Below are positions 33,004 to 44,950 of a stretch of 64,000 nt of DNA, one piece after another. Position 1 is the first letter of the stretch. Each line of letters starts with the position of its first letter. The position numbers and the translations under genes are program-made. Origin of the DNA: Stemphylium vesicarium (taxonomy: Eukaryota > Ascomycota > Dothideomycetes > Pleosporales > Pleosporaceae); the NCBI GenBank assembly GCA_004380135.1, contig QXCR01000071.1, positions 1 through 64,000 of the forward strand, written 5' to 3'. The notes under the pieces were generated by a model. That model saw only the letters and a list, made by a program, of their open reading frames with translations, made no database searches and was not told the DNA's origin.

Positions 33004-34970
33004 CTACTTCTTCAATCCGTCACTCAGGCCCAGCAGGAGCTCCGCGAGCCCGTGCGCTCCAGGATCGGGGACCTCTTGGAAACCTTCGCCTCCAACGTAC
33101 ACCGTTCGTCCCAAACTCGCTTTCATTCCCTTCGTTCCTTGCGCTCCTCCCTGCGCCGCTACAGCTGCTTTGTCGATATCTTCTGTCCTGGACAGCGTCT
33201 CTACAAACGGATACAAAGCATCCATCAGTGTTCGATCTCCGGGCTTCGCAGGCGTGTATTTGCCAAGTGCTTTGAGCGATGAGTCGAGAGCCTTGGCCCA
33301 GATCGCAGGGGTGACTGGCTGAGGAGAGGATGGCGAATTCTGTCGCAATCCGTGGGCTAGTGCGTTCAAGAAGATGGCGTAGATTGCGCCCGACGTCCCG
33401 TCCATCGCTACTTCGACCACTTGAATGATATTGTTCACTAGGATCAGCAAATCATCTGTTTCCTTTGCCGTTTCGAGCATTTGTAGGATTGCTGCAAGGA
33501 GTCAGCATCAGGCAGCAATGTGCATGTGATCGAAATCCTACCTTCAGCGCCACGTTTCAGTCCAATGCCGCAATCGCCATCCCCCACAATAGTGTCGTAT
33601 CTGGTGACGTCGGGCTCAGCGACTATCAGCCTGTCCAGTGCAGTCTTCAATGTCGATTGGGCCTGAGCATAATTGACTGAAACCCGTTAGTGAACGCTCT
33701 TTATCGTTGTTCAGGTACTCACTTCTCAAGTCACTGGGAAGAACCTCTTCCTCATCCACCTGTTCCTCGCTCTTCTTTGCCTCTCCACGCCTTGCCCATG
33801 TGCTGCTACTGATGGCTACAGACCAGCCACTCGCCTCGGCGGGCGCATCGAGCAACTCAAGCATAGAAGCGCCTGGTAATTGTGTGTCTGCGACTCTGAG
33901 CATACTAATGCTAAAGCCCAATCCATTCAAGCTCGTCATGAAAGTTCCCGCCAGTATGCGCACAGGTTTGATGTTGAAGCTGCCTGCCAACTGCTCGACA
34001 ACCTCGTTTGTAATACCGCTCAACTCTAGCGGGCTAACTCCTCCCAGGTTGTTGACCAGCAACATGACCTCGTCCTTGGAAGTGATGGAGGAAAAGCTTC
34101 GATCCTTGTCTGCGACGTCGAGGCAGTGCGACAACATCGTCTTGACTAAGCCAGGGAGATCAGTGGATTTGCGCTCTGAGCCAGCTTCATTGTGGATGCC
34201 CATTCCGATCTCGACTTGGCCGTCTTTGAGCTCGTCATCTTCGGGCTCTCGGCGACCAGGTACATGGACGTGTGCCAGGGAGGAACCAATAGAAACGGTG
34301 TTATCCGCGACGAGTTGCGCTACGCGTGTTACGTCTTTAAGGCTCGCTCTGTCTCTTGTCAGCAATATGTTGCTGTAGCAATTCGGCTCGCTGGCCTCGA
34401 TACATACCCTTTGGCAGCAAGCGCTCCAGCAATCTTCTGAACAAGCACAGTTCCTGCGATGCCTCTCCTTCCTACTTTTCCGCCCTTCGCCCGCCCGACT
34501 CCAGCATCATCACCAACGACCACCATGTCAGCGTCAATGCCAGCAGCGCGCGCCTTCTCAACGGCCATACCGAAGTTCAGCACATCGCCAGTGTAGTTCA
34601 TTACAATGACAAGGACACCCTTGTCTTTTTGGATGCGATGCAGTATACATCTTCTGATCTGCTCCGCGCTTGGTGACGCAAAGATGGTGCCAGCCACTGC
34701 GCCGGAGAGGAGACCCGCGCCGACGAAAGATGCGAAAGACGGTTCGTGACCGCTACCACCGCCGGAGACGATGGAGACTTGCGACGCGCCATTCTTGCGG
34801 TAGATGATCTTGTTGTTTATGTCGCATTGCACGGAAGGGTTCGTCTGTGGAATGCTGAGAAGCGCGGTATTAACAAGATGCGTAGGATCGTGGATGAAAT
34901 GTTTGGCTTTATGAAATTAGCTATCTGCGCTCAATTGCTTCGTGATTAAATTGAAACGCGTACATGACAT
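33004..34970 (-). CDS. DAK1: Dihydroxyacetone kinase
   Basis: Five exons (34970-34964, 34906-34408, 34348-33723, 33676-33542, 33491-33004) encode 584 aa, the normal DAK length. The start codon lies in a 7-nt exon, giving MSSKHFIHDPTHLVNTAL. The DhaK domain shows VSGGGSGHEPSF, MNYTGDVLNFG, GRRGIAGT and GMGIHNEAG with the substrate-binding His (about 220). The DhaL domain shows TIVGDGDCGIGL and MDGTSGAIYAIFLNAL. It phosphorylates dihydroxyacetone, and often glyceraldehyde, with ATP in the cytosol, supporting glycerol use and detoxification of dihydroxyacetone. The C-terminus is LLGLSDGLKK without a clear peroxisomal SKL-type signal. Intron phases agree throughout. Confidence 0.95.
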
Positions 34971-35946
34971 ATTGACGTCTCTATGAATAGCTCAACGTCC
35001 GTAGCAGAATTACAGCGAGCAGCAAAAGTGATTTCGAGAAAAGGCAGAGAGCCAAGTTCTCTTAAGAAACGGCAGCCATGACCTTCAATACCCGACCCGA
35101 CGACACCTCATCATACCACCCAGTCCAATTACCCATCATCCTTGGTGTCATTTGACGTGTGCCGCTGGCCACACGGAAAAACGTCCGTCTTCCGTATTTC
35201 CCAGGTCTTTGGGCATTTTTTGGGCATTTTTAAGGCATGCTCCAGTCTCCATGGAGCCCCAAGTGGGGTCGCGCGTACATGAGCGTGAGGGGTAGCTAGG
35301 GTTGTAGTGGGGTTGTTGGCTTGGTCTCCCCCGAACCCCGATGTTGTCAGCGGAGGAAGCGAGAGGCGCCGGCTTCCTTGTTCGAGGGTTCCCGAATGAA
35401 GCTCCGTGTGGCGGAAGTGCTTCTCTGGATGATTTTCGAAGCTTTCTTTACACCATGGAAAATATGGCTTGGTTGGGACACGAAAATGTAAGGTGGTTGC
35501 GCCTGCCGATTTTGACGAGAGCGGAAAGCGGAAGCGCAGAGGGAGGAATGTACCCGAAGCGCGTGCACCTTACACTAACTTCTCAACAACAGCATTTTGA
35601 TCACAATCATTTCTCCGTCATCACAGTAAGCCCTGTCGAGGCCATTTACATGCACGGCAACCACAGAGTTTTCCTGTACTCAGGTTCCATGACAAAAGAA
35701 TCATCCTTCAGCATGTGCAGGAACAGTATCAAGCAATATCCATAGGTCTCGCCTTGACGGTATTTGCTTTGAAAGTAACAATCGCCCACTGGTTGTTTGT
35801 TAATATGACAACCATGGGAGTGATGCTCTTAGCGAACCAAACGCATTCGCAGACGAAAATGCCATAGACTTTGTCCTGCGCACGTCGCACGACGAGACAC
35901 AACTACACACTTGGACACTCATTCATGTCTTACATCCGAATCTACA
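34971..35946. other. Divergent intergenic region, no supported gene
   Basis: This lies between DAK1 (-) and the F-box-like gene (+). A plus-strand frame at 35341-35745 has no recognisable domain and is not called. At about 35210-35235 a duplicated GGGCATTTTT-type tract is present. Promoters are presumably here. Confidence 0.4.
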
Positions 35947-36975
35947 ATGGAAATTTCCTGGAAGAACTGTGCGCAAAGACGGCTGTGTACGATAGTCACC
36001 CCATCGTCCATTGCGACCCGGCGAGCCTGCGAGAGATACTTTCTGAACACGCGCAAATCACTACTATACGCATTACCATATGAGCTCATCCAATGCATTG
36101 GAAGATTTCTGAGCTATGAGGACCGGGTATGCTTCGCGTTATCGAACCACAAATATTACGATGCTTTACACGTCACCCCCAGTTCCTTTAACGATAGGCT
36201 TTATGAAACCAAAGTCAACGCGAGAAGAAAACGAGACCACTTCTATGGGCGAGATCAATGTTTATCTTCTTGGATCCGCCGTCAGCTCGGCCAGATGTTT
36301 TGTGTGGGCTGCACCGCACCACACATGCCCTCCCGGTTTCCAGAAACTACGATAGCACAACCACTGCACTTGCGCAAGTGCTTCCAGACGACCGACGGAC
36401 CGCTATATGTGTGTCCGCACCACCAGTTCACTTTCCTGGAACTGGCCAGCATGCTGAGAAAGCAGAAAAGAACGGGTGGCCGTGAGAAGCACGGGGCCTT
36501 CTTCAAGTGCATGGAATGCGCAGACTACCCATACTCGAGATACCGGCCAGGTCTATGCATGCACGCCCCTACATTGTACCTTGAACCCGAGACTTCTACC
36601 GTTACGCTTCGAATGGAACTCCTCCTTTTCAAATCTACCCTCCAATACGTCTCTATGCAACAAGTCCGCGACGCGCTGGCTCTCATAAACCTCACCATTT
36701 GCCCGCACATGAGGGCGTCTGGTACTACGACTATGGACCGTATGGTGGGCTTCCGCCATTGCGAGGACAGGCTGAAACGCTGCCCCTCCAAGCGCCCCGA
36801 TATTCGGCCCAGCATTGACTGTGAAGTCTGCCGAACAACATTCAGGATAAAGAGCGACCTCACAACAGACCGTGAGATCATGGTGGAAGTTGAACGAAGG
36901 TTCGGGCAAGTGAAGTGGGAGGGAGACCCGATATGGAGAGCGCATCTGTCGAAGAGAGTAGACGGAAATCCTTGA
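35947..36975 (+). CDS. F-box-like, cysteine-rich protein
   Basis: A single frame from the first ATG (MEISWKNC) encodes 342 aa. Residues about 39-75 (LYALPYELIQCIGRFLSYED, then CFALSNHKYYDAL) fit an F-box, the Skp1-binding module of SCF ubiquitin ligases. The remainder is not a known substrate-binding repeat: it carries CxxC pairs (FCVGC, FKCMEC, DCEVC) and a CPHH, suggesting zinc binding. Such F-box/Cys-rich proteins are common lineage-specific genes in Pleosporales. The frame continues upstream without an ATG, so an additional 5' exon is possible. Substrate and partners are unknown. Confidence 0.65.
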   Translation: MEISWKNCAQRRLCTIVTPSSIATRRACERYFLNTRKSLLYALPYELIQCIGRFLSYEDRVCFALSNHKYYDALHVTPSSFNDRLYETKVNARRKRDHFYGRDQCLSSWIRRQLGQMFCVGCTAPHMPSRFPETTIAQPLHLRKCFQTTDGPLYVCPHHQFTFLELASMLRKQKRTGGREKHGAFFKCMECADYPYSRYRPGLCMHAPTLYLEPETSTVTLRMELLLFKSTLQYVSMQQVRDALALINLTICPHMRASGTTTMDRMVGFRHCEDRLKRCPSKRPDIRPSIDCEVCRTTFRIKSDLTTDREIMVEVERRFGQVKWEGDPIWRAHLSKRVDGNP

Positions 36976-37704
36976 TCGGCAAGACTAGGAGAGGACACTG
37001 ACCCGGTGCTGGCAGGTTCGACGTACTGCTCATAACTATGTGCGTCAAGCTCTGCATTTTTCGGGGACCCTAGAGTGGTTCAAAACCTGGATACGCATGA
37101 ATGCCGCCAGCGTGCTGGATACGATCAGCTAGAACGTATTGAATATTTCCTCGGGGTTCAACATTGTATTCGAAAGCCTCTGCTGTATACTTCGGTACAG
37201 ATATAAGCAATTCAAGTCAAGTTGTAGCACACTACTACTATCTTTTCATTTTCTGTTGATTAGGATTCATGGGCGCAAGATATTCAGAGACTTGGGCTGT
37301 CTATATTTGTCTAGGTGGGAGGAGAACGCTATCTTGGTAGTACTTTCTTCGTAGTGATATTAAATGCAACAGCCGTTCGGAATAATATGATCCGATACGC
37401 ATCTGGCAGGTACCATCATACTGCGAGCTTCTGATGGTGCCAAGCTAAGGTCGGGCAAATAGCGGAAAGAAGCCGGCATCAGAGAAGCTACCAGCTACCC
37501 CGCCATCTGATAAGGCTTCGAGCTCAACCCCACTTCGGTAAACATTGCGTCTGCGTCCACCGTCACGCGGACACTTTCTGGCATTGACCTCGGAAACGTC
37601 CTCTTTCATTCTTTCCATACCTGCTCTACGCACACTTGACGAAAACCCCTTACTTTGTTTCAATTGTACATCTCACACACGACATCGCATTGTCAGCTAC
37701 CGCA
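36976..37704. other. Intergenic, nothing recognised
   Basis: This region lies between two genes on the same strand. It is the 3' flank of the F-box-like gene and the promoter side of the DUF1749 gene. No supported feature was found. Confidence 0.4.
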
Positions 37705-38655
37705 ATGGCATTTCCCGGTACTGCCCACAAGTACTCCAAACGCCGCATTGCATTCGAGCACGCATCCCCAAATCCCTCCGAAGACGTGCCAAACACGATT
37801 CTCTGGGTCGGTGGTCTCACGGATGGCCTTCTGACTGTCCCTTACCCATCTGAGATTGCCAAAGCCCTCCCTTCAGACTGGGTCCTAGCTGAAGTGCTCA
37901 TCAAATCATCCTACATTGGCTGGGGCACCAGCTCCCTCTCTCGCGACGCGCGCGAACTAGGTGATTGCGTAGCATACTTCAAGAATCTGCGCCCAGGAAA
38001 GAAGATCGTCGTCATGGGGCATTCGACGGGGTGCCAGGACATCATGGAATACCTTGTTGGCAAGGGCAAAGACAAGAGGCAGGGGCTTGATGGTGTCATC
38101 TTGCAGGGTGGTGTTAGCGATCGCGAGGCTTGGGAGGACTTTGGCAAGGAGGGAGAGGCAAAGAAGGCGCTAGAAGATGCGATCAGAACGGCGAAGGGAT
38201 TGATCGATGCAGGAAGAGAGAAGGAGGTTCTATCGCCCGAAGGCAACGCCGTTTTGAAGGAGATGGGCGGACCCCTCAATGCATACCGCGCATACTCGCT
38301 CCTTGCCAAAGGCGGCGACGACGATTACTTCTCCAGCGACCTTCCTGACGAGTACTTCGCGAAGACCTTCGGTAAGATCCCAAAGAGCACGCCAGTATGC
38401 TTCTTACTCGGTTCCGAGGACCCGTACGTCCCTGCTTCGGTCGATAGAGCGGCCCTGATACAAAGATGGACGAGGATAATCCGCGAATCAGGCGGCATCG
38501 TGGACGATGAAGATGGTGGAATCATTCTAGGAGCTCACCACAACCTCGATGAGGACCCGGAACCTGTAGTACAAGACTTGGTCAAGAGGGTGTGCGGCTT
38601 CGTTACCGGACTGGGGAGCAATCATGAGTGGAACAGTACTGGATCCCGCTTGTGA
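37705..38655 (+). CDS. DUF1749 alpha/beta hydrolase
   Basis: A single exon encodes 316 aa, starting MAFPGTAHKYSKRR; the frame runs farther upstream but this ATG fits family length. The DUF1749 fold is visible: NTILWVGGLTDGLL, SYIGWGTSSLSRDA, and the nucleophile elbow VMGHSTGCQD with Ser at about 107. The catalytic Asp lies in GSEDPYVP and the His in LGAHHNL. The family includes Aspergillus SidJ, an esterase acting on fusarinine-type siderophores inside the cell. No siderophore synthetase or transporter lies nearby, so the substrate is uncertain. There is no signal peptide, and a cytosolic location is likely. It is convergent with EDC3. Confidence 0.85.
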   Translation: MAFPGTAHKYSKRRIAFEHASPNPSEDVPNTILWVGGLTDGLLTVPYPSEIAKALPSDWVLAEVLIKSSYIGWGTSSLSRDARELGDCVAYFKNLRPGKKIVVMGHSTGCQDIMEYLVGKGKDKRQGLDGVILQGGVSDREAWEDFGKEGEAKKALEDAIRTAKGLIDAGREKEVLSPEGNAVLKEMGGPLNAYRAYSLLAKGGDDDYFSSDLPDEYFAKTFGKIPKSTPVCFLLGSEDPYVPASVDRAALIQRWTRIIRESGGIVDDEDGGIILGAHHNLDEDPEPVVQDLVKRVCGFVTGLGSNHEWNSTGSRL

Positions 38656-39702
38656 TTTTACTGGAACTCTCTGGACTTTACGCGGATCCTTGCATGATAC
38701 CTACTGGACCAGGACCGTACTCACCTCCAGCTATCATATGGGACAGACTTTCTGGCAATACGACAGCACGAGGACTCACCCGCCCTTCGACAGCAGACCC
38801 AAAGCCCGCGCTACTAAATTGTCTCCCGAGGACGAATATTGGGAGCGCCACGACTTCGTCACAGCACTATAGCTATCCCATGGCAACAATCGGATCTCCC
38901 GTTTCCGGACTGCACTAGCCATGGCCTACCAGGACTGCCAGATACCGTGCCCGACGAGCGAGACAGAAAGCCAACAAAGCCATGGTGGAGGCAGAAGACG
39001 ACAGGGATTGGGAGGACTGGTATTGTTAAAAGTGCTACGATCTTCGCCGGGGCCGAGGCCACGCCAAGAAGAAGAGGCATTGCACGTAGTAATCGCAAAG
39101 ACGGGGAACTCGACCGGGGAGCGCTAGCAGGCCTTGGACAGATACAGAGGCACTACGAGGGATAGATTGGAGATGACAAAGCCGGGGCAGTTTTTAGTGA
39201 GCCTTGTGTTATGTCGTGGGATGAGCCGATCCAAGCTCTTTCACCAACAATCCAAGTAAAGAAGCATACATGTTAACCTGGGGTCATCAATCTTTGTCAA
39301 ATGTAATGTATTATTTTGCGCTGTTGGTAGCACGTCTATGTCTAAGCAAGCCCGCGAGCCCAACACCAAGCCTTTTTGGTATCCAATATCCCCCATCCCA
39401 TCGTTACAATCCAACAACCTGGACAAATACAAAACAACGCCAACGCAATGCATAACACGTAAACGGGGCGGAATCCACGCTCAAAAGAGGCCGTTCCCTA
39501 AACCCCCTTCACTTTTCGCGCTCCACGCTTCCACTCAAGTCTCTCGTGACAAAGAAACTCTGGGTCCAAGGCGTTGCAGCGAGCATCTTCATGCTCACAA
39601 GCGCAGTCCTGCAGCACCTATTCATGTGCTTCACCGCTTCACAGTCTCTTTCTCAACGCCAGGCTGAGACTCAGCACCAGATCCAGCTCCGACAATAGGA
39701 TC
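38656..39702. other. Convergent 3' flanks, nothing recognised
   Basis: About 1 kb lies between the stop codons of the DUF1749 gene (+) and EDC3 (-). No domain-bearing frame was found. Confidence 0.4.
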
Positions 39703-42235
39703 CTAAGCCCTACCGGCTCCAGCGTCAACAGGGGTACTCTCCTCGAATCTCGCTTGAACAACCCAATGCTCTCCGAACTTGATCCCCTTGCCACCGCTAA
39801 TACCGGCGTTACGCCACGGCTTGTTCACGCCGATATCGACGATCCAGATGAGCCATTGGGGATCGCGTCCTGCGCCATTCTGTAGTGCCTTTACGAGACC
39901 GGTTCGCGGTGCACCGAGACAGACAATGTATTTGGCGCGGACCTCGAGGGGCTCGCCTTCAAGGATGGAGATTTCGCCCGTGGAGCCAGCGACGCCCGAG
40001 GGAGTTTCAACCGCGAGACAGGCAGCGCGAGACTTGTTCGCCCAGCCCACAATGCTTAAGACGACACGCTGGTCTTGGTCGCCTAGGGCCTCGAATTCTT
40101 TGTGGCGGCCGAGCAAAGCGTCAATGATGAGTTCGGGTGGTGCTTGGAGGCGCTTGAGAGCTTCTTCGGTTTCCTTCCATGCGCGGACTGAACCACCGAA
40201 TTTACGGAAGAGATCGACTTGCCGCCGTATGTCTTTGTCCCAATCTGCATTGCGTTCGAAGCCAAGGAGCGCGACCATGACCTTTGGTCCACGCTGAGCG
40301 AGCTGCCGCGCTGCTGCTATCGCTCGTGCTCCACCACGATGGTTGCCTGCAAGGACGACGATGACGGGATTGGCGTTGGGATTTTCGCGCGCCAGTCGTC
40401 TGCCACCGGGGTTTATGGCGGTCAGTGCGACTTCTGCAATACCTCGCCCCGAGCTTTCCGCAATGAGGTCTTCAGACAGACCGAACTCTACTTCGGCTGT
40501 CTCTTCAACTGCCAGCATGCCACCCGGTGTGATAGCGAAGCATTTGCGGTTGTTTGGAACAAGACGCAGACAGCCCCTCGCGCTAGATTCAGGAGGTGAA
40601 TCTGGAGGTGTGGCAATGCGCCCTGGCCTGGGGCTACCAGTAGCATGGGAGGAAGCGTAGGGTCGATTGATGAATGAGCGGTTGGCACGCGGTAGCACTC
40701 CTGAACCCATCATCTCCAGGTCGGCTTGAACACTACTGCCTTGTCGCGTAGGTGCCCGCTTGATGGAGGCTCTTGACATGGCTCGCCTGGAGTTACGCCC
40801 GCTGCCGAAATCCGACTCCTCTTCAGAGCTGGTGTTGGTCGCGCTTTTCAGCTTACGATCCAAGACATTCTCTGTAGGATGTAGGTTCTTTCCACCATGT
40901 GTTCCGGGCCTCGCCAAGCGATTGAAGCTGACCAGACGATCTTCATCTGCTGTTGTATCTTCGTTCTTGATCTGGTTGAATACAGTGCGCTTGTCGAATT
41001 TGGAGAGATTGCCCTGGAAGTCGAAGTCTGGGAGATCATGGATGTCGGTCGCGTCTTCCGTGCCCCAGCCGTTCGTAGCATCGAGAGCCTGCTGCCGTTT
41101 CGTCTTGCGGTTTGAGGCGTTCGCTGCTGCAATACCAACCCTCCCACCTATAACGCCCGGGGTTCTGGCCTGAGGTTGCTCAGCAGCCTGCAGCATGGGC
41201 GTGTTTCTCCAACCATTGCCTTTGCTACTACTCGTTAGCTCATGCAGGGTGGACTGAGTATCCGACTGCTCCATATCCAAGAAGCGCACATACCCTTTTT
41301 TGACACCATCAACGGCGTGCAAGTCAGCACCATTCTTCCTCTCTTGAGCCGCAAGTTCCTTCTTACGAGACTTGCCACCTCTTCGAGTCTTCTTGCCACC
41401 ATCGTCGTTCTTTTGTGGGCTTGCATCATCCATGGGCTTGCCTGTCCGGGTCTTGCTGATGCTCGCCCTACGCGTAGCAGCTCGAGCAGTCTTGGTCTCA
41501 TTATCTGCTTCTTCCGCATCTGCGATGTCCAACGATGAGAACGGACCCTCGAGAGTGGCTGCGCTTGGCTTCCGAATACCCTGTTGCTTTCCATGATCGA
41601 TAATTGACGAATTGTTTTGGGGCAAGGCTGCGGCGCTCGCAGCACCCATGGGCTTGATCGGTGTGGCAGGGGCTTCTTGTGGAGGGGCAGCTGCGAGTGG
41701 TTTCGAGGCTGGAGCTGTGGCCGTACGCTTTCCCATACTGAGAATTGCGGGGTCAACGAAAGGCGCCGCCTGAATAGGTTGGGCAATGGACGAGCGTGAG
41801 CCCTGGCGGGTATTCATGGACTGGCCAGCATGCGAAATCGACGACGGCTGGCTGACGAGCTGCGGCATCTGCTGGCCAACGTTGGGCTGGATACCTTGGC
41901 CATGGTTCGGGGCTTGTTGCGCGTATGGAGGGGGTTCAGCTCGCGGCGGAAGAGGGTGCGAAGGAGCAGGCGCAGAGGCATTGACCTTGATATCGGCGAT
42001 CATGTGCCCTTCGACCGTATACGAGGGAAGATGATGACCGGAGCTCGGAAAGTAGACTGTCCGTTGGTGAGCGCATGTCCTCTCCGGTGGCGGGAATTGA
42101 TATCGTAAACATACCATCATGAAGCGTCAAAGTGGCCGTCTGCTGATCGACACCGCTCACTACACCAACCAGGAGAGCGCCTGAAGGGTTCTGGAGCGTC
42201 ACTGCAACCGATAGTCCGACAAATCCCGTAGCCAT
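39703..42235 (-). CDS. EDC3: Enhancer of mRNA decapping 3
   Basis: Exons 42235-42115 and 42056-39703 flank a 58-nt intron and encode 824 aa. An N-terminal Lsm-like domain (MATGFVGLSVAVTLQNPSG to VEGHMIADIKV, about 1-65) is interrupted by the intron. A long Ala/Pro/Gln-rich linker follows, then the FDF segment (LPDFDFQGNLSKFDKRTVFN) and a C-terminal YjeF-N/Rossmann domain (VIVVLAGNHRGGARAIAAA, ELIIDALLG, LAVETPSG, YIVCLGAPRTGL). EDC3 scaffolds the Dcp1/Dcp2 decapping complex and DEAD-box Dhh1 in P-bodies. Order and domain content are diagnostic. The protein is slightly long because of the linker. Confidence 0.95.
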
Positions 42236-42724
42236 GTTTGCGAAAGGAGCGCAGGAGCCTGTCCCAAGCCCTACCCCGGGGGGTTCCTGCGGCGGAGCGA
42301 AAGTTCGTGAAGCCTGGCGACGGAGCGCTCGAGTAGTCGGGGACGATCGGACGGAATACGAAGGCGGCCCAGTTCGGAACGGCTTCTAAGGTATATTTTG
42401 GCGAGAAGGCGACCCCCGGATTTGGACGAGCTGAGGTCGAGGGTAGGAGTCGCGCGCACGTGCTGTCGTTGTTCCTACCTAACATTACTATTTCGCGGAT
42501 CAGGCTAAGGCGCTAGTTTTAGCCACAGCCCTGGAGGGCAGCCACAAAAACAGCTGCTGATGTAAGCCTGCATATCTTCACATGCTGCAGGTGCTCCAGG
42601 CATGGCCATTTCACCAACTTGAGTATATCGGACGTGTTATCTACATCAAGATATACCGCTAGAAAAATACAAACTCGATTCAGGGTATCCGTGGACTTTT
42701 CCTACCTTTATCGTGCCTACTACC
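42236..42724. other. Short intergenic region: EDC3 promoter
   Basis: This region of about 490 bp lies between two genes transcribed on the minus strand. Nothing beyond the presumed EDC3 promoter is seen. Confidence 0.4.
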
Positions 42725-44950
42725 TTACACCAACTCCCATGCAGCCACATGACCGAAACTGCACGAGTATCCCGTCTTGTTGTTCCACGTAGTGATGCTC
42801 AGGCCCCGAGCATCCTTCTTATTGAACACCGTGACGGCACTAATTGTAATTTTTTGGCCAGGTGCACCGAGGTCGATGCGAGGCACATCAAGCCACCAAT
42901 TATGCCCATCAGTATTGAAGGGTTTATGGTCTGATTTGCGGCCATCCCTGCCAGCAATACTAAGAAGCAAAAGATAGGGCGGGTCTTTGCCATGGCGAGC
43001 GTTATCCCAGTGTGGGCAGACAGTTGAGAATTGAAATCGAACCATGGCCGGTGCGTAGGGGTCGTTGACTTTGATCTGCGCTTGCGTTGGTTCAACTGTT
43101 CGCTCGCCGATGCCATGCTCTGTGGAAGCGCCGCCGTAGACGTGTACACGGCCGCCCTGGTCGTCCCGCATAAACTCTTCGTAGGATATAACACGACCAT
43201 CGGTGCGAAATTGCTGGGAGTCATCGCCTGGAAAATGCTTCAACCCAAATTCATTGTTGTCCATGGTGAATTGACGCGCATTGAACGACCTTACGTATCT
43301 GTATTCTAGTCAGTAATTGAGCGATCGAAGACTGCCGGTGAAACTTACCCTTCGTTCCGTAATTGACATCCAATGTGCCCAGCTCCCCAGCACGGATCGA
43401 CGAGCTTCCACTCTCCATTGTCGATCTTGACCGCGTTCCATGCGTGGGTGCATTTGTAAGGCGGCACGGCTTGTCCAGGCTCTAGTGGAACATGGCCAAA
43501 TCCTTTACTGGCTCCAGAGCAAACTATGGCCTCTAAGCCTGCTTTCAAAGCCAGAGCAGCGAACAAACCGGCATAGCCCTCGCATACTGCCAAACCTGAG
43601 GCAATGGTCTTCTCCGGGGTACTTGGGGAGATGGTGCCGTTGAAGAACGAATGGGTGTCGTAATCAACATTATGGTGCAGCCAAGTAAAAATGGCCCGCG
43701 CTTTGTCAGTTGGCGAAGGGAATTGTGAGCAAAGCTGATGAGCAAGCCAGCCCACGTCCGACGACGGCAGCTGCGTACGCGGAAACTGAGCGGCGTGACT
43801 GTCAGGAGCAGAGAAGTCCCGACATGTAAGACAGGCTCCAACAGCACCTGGCTTAGGTTTCGAGGCCATGATGGCGTCAAGATTGGGTCTCGATGACAGT
43901 GGCACAGGCGGCGGTGCGCCAGGCGATGGTGTAGACTGAGTTGTGACTGTCGGCGGTCGTGTTGAAGGTACCGGAGGAGGAGAGGGTGCTTTGTTGTTGA
44001 AGCCCATATCTAAAGCTGACCTTCTGGGCGGCGGTGGTGCTATCACCCTGTTCGTTCGTGGCGCCTCGTTGGATGATTGTCTCTGTGGTAGGGTTGGTAC
44101 CGGCTGAGGCGATCGTTCGCGAATGATGGATTGTCTGGGAGGCAAAGACGGTCGGACTGGTAGGTCTAGGAATAACATTGATCAGTAGGTTTCTTGAATA
44201 GGGTACCCATTGATGCAGCATGGAAGCCTTCGCAGTTGCTTCTATGCGGTTTATTGACTGACAGCACACGCCTATACATTCAGGTACGCCGAATCACCTA
44301 GACTTACCCGGTGTTTTCATCTTGGGCGGAAGCGCTTGAGCGGGTACATAATCACGTTTACTCTTCATCGCATTCAGAGTGGCCTTGCTCTGCTTGGGGT
44401 CTTCAGGAGCCTTCTTTGGGGGCAATGGGGGCAGCTTGGACGGGTCGTAGGCTGGAGCCCTGACCTGGTACAGAGTGCTCGTACTTCCATTGCTGTGACT
44501 AGTGCCATTGGTTTGGACAGAGCCCAAGGATAATGTAGAAATGCCAGAAGCGACCGTGGAAATAGACTCGGAAGACTCGCGCCTGCGCACGCTCGACTCG
44601 GAGGGCTTGCGCGGAGGCAGTGCGGGAGTTGGGCGAGGCGCGCTGCCAGTGCGAGCAAGTGGTCGGGGAGGCAGGGCGGGCGATACCTTTGGGCTTGGTG
44701 TCTCATTTACTACCATGGGCTGGTTCCCGAGTTGGCGCGCAGACGTGGGCGCATTGGTGAGCACTGGTGGGTTGTTGACCGTCTGGCGTGAGTAGGCGGG
44801 CGGCCGCGTGCTGGGCGGGGGTGGAGGCGGCTTCTTCTTGGTAGTAATAGCAGCTTCATAGCTATACGCAGGCTTCGTGCCAGGCACAGGCGTGTGGACC
44901 TCTTCGAGGTTCAGCGCCGCGATTCTCGACTTGATGGAGCCCTCAGCCAT
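42725..44950 (-). CDS. Proline-rich protein with a transglutaminase-like domain
   Basis: Three exons (44950-44308, 44165-43349, 43298-42725) encode 677 aa; the first intron is long for this genome (142 nt), the second 50 nt. The N-terminal 300 residues are rich in polyproline motifs (KKKPPPPPPSTRPP, PALPPRP), suited to SH3 or profilin partners. A transglutaminase-like domain follows: WLHHNVDYDTHSFF, the catalytic Cys in AVCEGYAG (about 408), His in CTHAWN (about 455) and Asp in LVDPCWGAG (about 470). The full Cys-His-Asp triad is present, unlike the degenerate domain of yeast Cyk3. Related fungal proteins act in cytokinesis and at septa; here this is inference. The C-terminal 190 residues are not recognised. 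Confidence 0.8.

Noticed and set aside
35341..35745. 134-aa plus-strand frame upstream of the F-box-like gene
   Set aside because: No domain and no splice link to the F-box frame; composition looks random.
25682..38655. A secondary-metabolite or siderophore cluster linking the SDR and DUF1749 genes
   Set aside because: The genes between them are core functions (Ams2/SPT21, Sm D2, DAK) and no synthase, transporter or tailoring set is present.
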